This document shows positions 56,727 through 61,494 of a stretch of 61,494 bases of DNA, one piece after another. The stretch is from the NCBI RefSeq assembly GCF_014647135.1, contig NZ_BMOP01000004.1, positions 1-61,494 on the forward strand, given 5' to 3'. Each line of letters starts with the position of its first letter. The stretch's first letter is position 1. The DNA comes from Shewanella xiamenensis. Its GTDB lineage: Bacteria > Pseudomonadota > Gammaproteobacteria > Enterobacterales > Shewanellaceae. A program made the translations under genes and the position numbers. The notes under the pieces were generated by a model. The model saw only the letters and a program-made list of their open reading frames with translations, ran no database searches and was not told the origin of the DNA.

Positions 56727-58294
56727 TCGATGGTTGCGGGTGGCTTACCTGAAATATCGTAAACCACGCGGGAGATACCGTCGATTTCGTTGATGATGCG
56801 GTTTGATACGCGGCCAAGGAAATCATATGGCAAATGTGCCCAATGCGCGGTCATAAAGTCGATGGTTTCAACGGCGCGCAGTGACACCACCCAATCGTAT
56901 TTACGGCCATCGCCCATCACACCCACAGAGCGAACCGGTAAGAACACAGTAAATGCTTGGCTGACTTTGTTATAAAGATCAGCTTTGTGCAGTTCTTCGA
57001 TGAAAATCGCATCAGCGCGGCGCAGCAAATCACAGTATTCTTTCTTCACTTCGCCAAGTACTCGTACGCCTAAGCCTGGGCCAGGGAACGGGTGGCGGTA
57101 AAGCATGTTGTATGGCAGACCTAACTCGAGACCAATCTTACGCACTTCGTCTTTAAAGAGTTCGCGCAGTGGCTCAACCAGACCTAACTCCATATCGTCT
57201 GGCAGACCGCCAACGTTATGGTGCGACTTAATCACATGGGCTTTACCAGTTGCACTACCTGCAGATTCAATCACGTCTGGATAGATAGTGCCTTGGGCTA
57301 ACCATTTAGCGTTAACGCATTTCTTGGCTTCTTCGTCGAAAATTTCAACGAATACACGGCCGATAATTTTACGTTTCGCTTCTGGATCGGCTTCGCCTTT
57401 CAGCGCGTCAAGGAAGCGGTTTTCCGCATCCACATGGACAATATTGAGACCGAAGTGGTCGCCAAACATGTCCATCACTTGCTTCGCTTCGTTTAAACGC
57501 AGTAAGCCGTTATCAACAAATACGCAGGTCAGCTTCTTACCAATTGCGCGGTGCAGCAGCATGGCCACGACAGATGAATCCACACCACCAGACAGACCTA
57601 AAATCACTTCATCGTCACCCACTTGCTTTTTCAAGCGCTCGATGGCGTCTTCGATGATTGAAGAAGGTTTCCAGTTGGCCGCACAACCACAGATATCTAA
57701 GGCAAAGTGCGACAGCATACGCATACCTTGACGGGTATGGGTTACTTCAGGGTGGAACTGCACGCCGTAGAAACGTTTTTCCTCACAAGACATGGCCGCG
57801 AATGGGCAAGTATCGGTTTTAGCTACGGCCACAAAGCCTTCTGGAATCGCCGACACTTTATCGCCATGGCTCATCCATACATCCAGCAGAGACTTGCCAT
57901 CGCTGCTAACGGCATCTTCAATACCTTTAAACAGGGCAGATTCGGCAAGCATTTCAATTTGGGCATAACCAAATTCGCCTTCACCCACGCCTTGGATCAC
58001 TTTACCGCCAAGCTGTTCAGACATGGTTTGCATGCCATAGCAAATACCAAGAACTGGTACGCCAGCATTGAACACATATTCAGGTGCGCGGGGAGAGTTA
58101 TCCGCAGTCACGCTTTCTGGGCCGCCTGCGAGGATAATCCCGTTCGGGGCAAACTCACGAATTTGGGCTTCTGTCACATCCCATGCCCATAACTCACAGT
58201 AAACACCAATTTCACGGATACGACGGGCAATCAGTTGGGTGTACTGAGATCCAAAATCGAGGATCAGTATCTTATGCTCATGAATATCGCTCAT
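56717..58294 (-). CDS. guaA: GMP synthase (glutamine-hydrolysing)
   Basis: 525 residues. An N-terminal class-I glutaminase has Cys85 in [10 protein letters not shown] and a His/Glu pair in [10 protein letters not shown]. The ATP pyrophosphatase domain has the P-loop [14 protein letters not shown], and the C-terminal dimerisation domain ends in PPATIEWE. It converts XMP to GMP. It is 116 bases after guaB on the same strand, the standard guaBA order, and its 3' end is the island target. Confidence 0.98.
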   Translation of the reverse strand: MSDIHEHKILILDFGSQYTQLIARRIREIGVYCELWAWDVTEAQIREFAPNGIILAGGPESVTADNSPRAPEYVFNAGVPVLGICYGMQTMSEQLGGKVIQGVGEGEFGYAQIEMLAESALFKGIEDAVSSDGKSLLDVWMSHGDKVSAIPEGFVAVAKTDTCPFAAMSCEEKRFYGVQFHPEVTHTRQGMRMLSHFALDICGCAANWKPSSIIEDAIERLKKQVGDDEVILGLSGGVDSSVVAMLLHRAIGKKLTCVFVDNGLLRLNEAKQVMDMFGDHFGLNIVHVDAENRFLDALKGEADPEAKRKIIGRVFVEIFDEEAKKCVNAKWLAQGTIYPDVIESAGSATGKAHVIKSHHNVGGLPDDMELGLVEPLRELFKDEVRKIGLELGLPYNMLYRHPFPGPGLGVRVLGEVKKEYCDLLRRADAIFIEELHKADLYNKVSQAFTVFLPVRSVGVMGDGRKYDWVVSLRAVETIDFMTAHWAHLPYDFLGRVSNRIINEIDGISRVVYDISGKPPATIEWE

Positions 58295-58369
58295 GGATAA
58301 CCTTTATTTCATCTATTGTTTTAACTTAGCTCAAGACGAGAGGTGCAATCTTGAGGGCATACGGATCTT

Positions 58370-58402
58370 AATACCGGGGCGGCTAACTGCCGCCCCGGTA
58401 TT
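58370..58402 (-). other. 14-bp perfect hairpin between guaB and guaA
   Basis: Bases 58370-58383 pair with 58389-58402 with a five-base loop, GC-rich core. No T run follows on the minus strand, so read-through to guaA is expected. Likely an mRNA-stability element or processing site in the guaBA operon. Confidence 0.6.
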
Positions 58403-58410
58403 ACAAACGC

Positions 58411-59877
58411 TTAAGAACCTGAACGATAGTTCGGCGCTTCTTTAGTGATAGTCACATCGTGCACGTGGGACTCGCCCATGCCCGCTGAAGTTACTTTCAC
58501 AAACTGGGCTTTTTCATTCAGCTCTTGGATAGTGGCACAGCCTGTTAAGCCCATGCATGAACGTAAACCACCCATATGCTGATGGATGATTTCCTTCAGC
58601 TTACCTTTGTAAGGTACACGGCCTTCAATGCCTTCTGGCACAAGCTTGTCGGCAGCATTGTCAGATTGGAAATAACGATCGGAAGAACCTTGAGACATAG
58701 CACCGAGTGAGCCCATACCGCGGTATGACTTATAGGCACGGCCTTGATAAAGCTCGGTTTCGCCCGGCGCTTCATCAGTACCTGCGAACATTGAGCCCGC
58801 CATAATGCATGATGCACCCGCCGCTAACGCTTTGGCTAAGTCGCCAGAGAAACGTACACCGCCGTCGGCGATAACAGGGATACCTAATCCTTTTACGGCT
58901 TCGGCCGCATCTGAAACCGCGGTAATTTGTGGCACGCCCACCCCCGTCACGATACGTGTGGTGCAGATAGAACCTGGGCCAATACCGACTTTAACTGCGT
59001 TAACGCCGGCTTCAACTAGGGCCAATGCGCCTTCAGCTGTCGCCACGTTACCACCAATAATTTGTAAATCTGGGTATTTAGCGCGGGTCTCACGGATACG
59101 TTGCAACACACCTTCAGAGTGGCCGTGGGAAGAGTCAATCAGCAGCACGTCAACGCCGGCTTTCACCAGCGCATCGACACGCTCTTCGTTACCCGCACCC
59201 GCACCCACAGCGGCGCCAACACGTAAACGACCTAACTCATCTTTACAGGCATTAGGCTTACGCTCGGCTTTTTCGAAGTCTTTAACTGTGATTAAGCCTT
59301 TCAGCTTGAAGTTATCATCGACAACTAACACTTTTTCGATACGGTTTGAGTGCATTAATTTTTGCACTTCATCTAACTTAGTGCCTTCGGCAACCGTGAC
59401 TAAACGCGCTTTAGGCGTCATCACTTCTTCTACGGTTTTGCTCCAGTCAGTCACGAAACGTACGTCACGGCCAGTGATAATGCCCACCAATTCATTGGCT
59501 TCGTTGACCACAGGGTAACCCGCAAAACCATTCTTAGCGGTCAGCACTTTAAGATCAGCCAGTGTGGTTGAAGGCGTTACCGTCACAGGTTGTTGAACTA
59601 CGCCTGCCTCGTAAATTTTTACTTTACGAACTTCTTCGGCCTGCTTTTCTATGCTCATGTTTTTATGAATAAAACCTAAGCCACCTTCCTGTGCCATGGC
59701 GATCGCAAGGCGCGCTTCGGTCACAGTGTCCATAGCGGCAGACACAAGCGGAATATTCAGTTCAATGGTATTGGTCAGGCGAGTTTTAAGAATGGCGGTG
59801 TTTGGGAGTACAGTAGAATGCGCAGGAACAAGTAACACATCGTCAAAAGTTAGCGCTTCTTTAATTAAACGTAGCAT
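58411..59877 (-). CDS. guaB: IMP dehydrogenase
   Basis: 488 residues. It oxidises IMP to XMP with NAD. The TIM barrel is split by two CBS domains (about 95-205), followed by the substrate loop with the catalytic Cys in [16 protein letters not shown] and the flap [14 protein letters not shown] chose the ATG at 59877 because GGGAG lies nine bases upstream; an earlier ATG at 59886 overlaps that site. It is divergent from xseA, with about 120 bases between. Confidence 0.98.
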   Translation of the reverse strand: MLRLIKEALTFDDVLLVPAHSTVLPNTAILKTRLTNTIELNIPLVSAAMDTVTEARLAIAMAQEGGLGFIHKNMSIEKQAEEVRKVKIYEAGVVQQPVTVTPSTTLADLKVLTAKNGFAGYPVVNEANELVGIITGRDVRFVTDWSKTVEEVMTPKARLVTVAEGTKLDEVQKLMHSNRIEKVLVVDDNFKLKGLITVKDFEKAERKPNACKDELGRLRVGAAVGAGAGNEERVDALVKAGVDVLLIDSSHGHSEGVLQRIRETRAKYPDLQIIGGNVATAEGALALVEAGVNAVKVGIGPGSICTTRIVTGVGVPQITAVSDAAEAVKGLGIPVIADGGVRFSGDLAKALAAGASCIMAGSMFAGTDEAPGETELYQGRAYKSYRGMGSLGAMSQGSSDRYFQSDNAADKLVPEGIEGRVPYKGKLKEIIHQHMGGLRSCMGLTGCATIQELNEKAQFVKVTSAGMGESHVHDVTITKEAPNYRSGS

Positions 59878-59999
59878 AGGCAACATCTCCCCAGTTGAGT
59901 AGGATTTTAGAGGTGAAATATTGCGGCGGGATTATACCTTGCATCTAGGGAGCGGTAAATGGAAAATAGTGAAAAAATCCCATTTGCGCGAGAAAACAC

Positions 60000-61346
60000 A
60001 TGCAAGTCCCTAAAAATAATATTTATACCGTCTCACGCCTCAATGGTGAAGTCAGGCAAATTCTTGAGGGACAACTGGGTAAGATCTGGCTAAATGGGGA
60101 AATTTCCAACTTTTCAGCCCCCAGTTCAGGCCATTGGTATTTAACCCTTAAGGATCATTATTCACAAATTCGCTGCGCCATGTTTAAGGGACGCAACCAA
60201 AGCGTGAGCTTTAAACCTGTGAATGGCCAGCAGGTGATCGTAAAAGGTGCGATTAGCGTTTACGAGCCGCGGGGCGACTATCAATTATTGATTGAGTCAA
60301 TGCTCCCCGCAGGAGACGGCTTACTGGCACAACAATTTGAAGCGCTCAAAATGAAGCTCGCCGCGCAGGGATTATTTGCCGCCGACACTAAACGTCAGTT
60401 ACCGAAAAATATTCAACGCATCGGGGTCATCACCTCCCCCACGGGCGCGGCGATCCGTGATGTCTTGCATGTGCTTGCACGTCGTGACCCATCGATTGAA
60501 GTCATAATTTACCCGACACAAGTACAGGGCGAAAATGCGGATGTTAATATCTGCCAAGCAATCAATATCGCCAATCAACGACTTGAGGTAGATGTATTGC
60601 TGCTCACCCGCGGCGGTGGCTCATTAGAAGATTTATGGTGTTTTAATAGCGAAGCCCTCGCCCATACCATTTATAACAGCGCACTGCCCATAGTGAGTGC
60701 CGTGGGCCATGAAGTCGATACCACAATAAGCGACTATGTCGCCGATGTGCGTGCCCCCACGCCCTCAGCAGGCGCAGAGCTGCTCTCACAGGACAGTGAC
60801 AATAAAAGCCAACGTTTAGCCACAGTACTTGCCCGCCTTAAACAAAGCGCAAGCCACTATCAACTCAAGCAAGAGAGACGCTTAAGTTTGCTCGAGCACA
60901 GACTGCAACGCTTAGACCCTAAACGCACCTTACAGCAATTTGAGCAGCGTTTCGATGAGATGCAATTACGGCTCGAAGCGGCGTTTACCAATAAGCTGCA
61001 TGGCTTAAGTCGCCGTCAGCAGCAACTGGCAAATCGCCTCGAGCAACAATCACCAAAACATAAACTCGCACTTGAGGTCAATCGTTTGAGCTATTTAGCA
61101 ACGCGTTTGCAGGACGCAATGCAAGATACCCTCAATCAAAGCGAGCAGCGAATTAAATATGCAGCCCATCAACTGGAAACAGTCAGTCCATTAGCCACCT
61201 TAAGTCGCGGCTACAGCATCACAACAGATGCAAATCATCAAGTTATAGAGAATGCAGCCCTGCTAAACGTTGGTGATAGTATGCATACCCGCCTATTGCA
61301 CGGACAAGTCGTTTCTACCGTCACCGAGGTTATTTCAGGGGAATAA
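60000..61346 (+). CDS. xseA: Exodeoxyribonuclease VII large subunit
   Basis: 448 residues. An OB-fold N-terminal domain (1-100) includes [35 protein letters not shown]; the catalytic core has [54 protein letters not shown] and [30 protein letters not shown] long coiled-coil C-terminus (about 280-420) binds several XseB subunits. The enzyme degrades single-stranded DNA from both ends. Divergent from guaB. Confidence 0.97.
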   Translation: MQVPKNNIYTVSRLNGEVRQILEGQLGKIWLNGEISNFSAPSSGHWYLTLKDHYSQIRCAMFKGRNQSVSFKPVNGQQVIVKGAISVYEPRGDYQLLIESMLPAGDGLLAQQFEALKMKLAAQGLFAADTKRQLPKNIQRIGVITSPTGAAIRDVLHVLARRDPSIEVIIYPTQVQGENADVNICQAINIANQRLEVDVLLLTRGGGSLEDLWCFNSEALAHTIYNSALPIVSAVGHEVDTTISDYVADVRAPTPSAGAELLSQDSDNKSQRLATVLARLKQSASHYQLKQERRLSLLEHRLQRLDPKRTLQQFEQRFDEMQLRLEAAFTNKLHGLSRRQQQLANRLEQQSPKHKLALEVNRLSYLATRLQDAMQDTLNQSEQRIKYAAHQLETVSPLATLSRGYSITTDANHQVIENAALLNVGDSMHTRLLHGQVVSTVTEVISGE

Positions 61347-61356
61347 TGCGGAACTT

Positions 61357-61494
61357 ATACCAATCGTATTAAATATCTGTTCATTCAGCGGGAGTTAAAC
61401 GCGCTTTAGACAAGGCGAAGGCTTGAAGGCATAGTGGTGCTCTGTCGAAAGCCTTAAACGCAGTATAAAGCACGTTCAACCCCGCCCTTCGGGA
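61357..61494. repeat. Possible dispersed intergenic repeat (cut by window edge)
   Basis: The stretch beginning TATACCAATCGTATTAAATA resembles the non-coding dispersed repeats (MITE-like) seen in Shewanella and Vibrio intergenic regions. No coding frame is supported. One copy only is present in this window and its end is not seen, so the call is tentative. Confidence 0.4.

Noticed and set aside
57288..58192. Plus-strand frames of 147 and 161 codons within guaA
   Set aside because: Antisense shadows; no ribosome sites, and guaA is unmistakable on the other strand.
58805..59518. 237-codon plus-strand frame within guaB
   Set aside because: Ala/Thr/Ser/Pro-rich antisense shadow of guaB.

Overview
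The window looks like a chromosomal segment of a Shewanella-type marine gammaproteobacterium. The grounds are a polar-flagellum gene order with an H-ring module (flgO, flgP, flgT), cheV-cheR next to flgB, two tandem flagellins about 270 residues long, a neighbouring nonulosonic-acid (legionaminic-type) locus with Maf proteins, and then cydAB-cydX, purL, mltF, tadA, guaA, guaB and xseA. The genus is inferred from protein family and gene order only; no search was run.

Region 1 (1-18.8 kb) is flagellar. On the minus strand cheV-cheR is followed by the rod/hook genes flgB to flgL and then the flagellins, the second of which is cut by the window edge. On the plus strand are flgA and flgMN. Next come flgP-flgO (minus) and flgT (plus). 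Readable promoters give a two-tier scheme: sigma-54 sites before flgB and flgF, and sigma-28 sites before flgM, flgO, the cut flagellin and probably cheV. Terminators separate the units.

Region 2 (18.8-32 kb) starts with tRNA-Arg(CCU). It continues with a plus-strand series: a Maf protein, a 97-aa unknown, LegB, a methyltransferase, LegC, a FemAB/GNAT-like protein, LegI, LegG and a DegT-like protein. A minus-strand series follows: PtmE-type nucleotidyltransferase, LegF and a second, larger Maf-like protein. Together these can make CMP-legionaminic acid (or a derivative) and attach it to flagellin. The central part (about 23.4-31.9 kb) is visibly more AT-rich than its flanks, as expected for an exchanged surface-sugar cassette.

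Region 3 (32-42 kb) holds small conserved proteins, an outer-membrane barrel, a TetR-regulated RND efflux pair with two palindromic operators, a YdcH-like protein and a Cache-domain chemoreceptor.

Region 4 (42.3-61.5 kb) is core metabolism: cydAB plus the 38-aa cydX under a perfect FNR-type site, purL, mltF, tadA, guaBA and xseA. Two short stand-alone transcription units with 25- and 39-codon ORFs sit in gaps. Between tadA and guaA a single large KAP-family NTPase gene is flanked by a duplicated guaA 3' end (an 11-bp core plus a terminator copy). This looks like a tiny island at the guaA integration hotspot with a candidate phage-defence cargo, and it is the best candidate for an undescribed system here.
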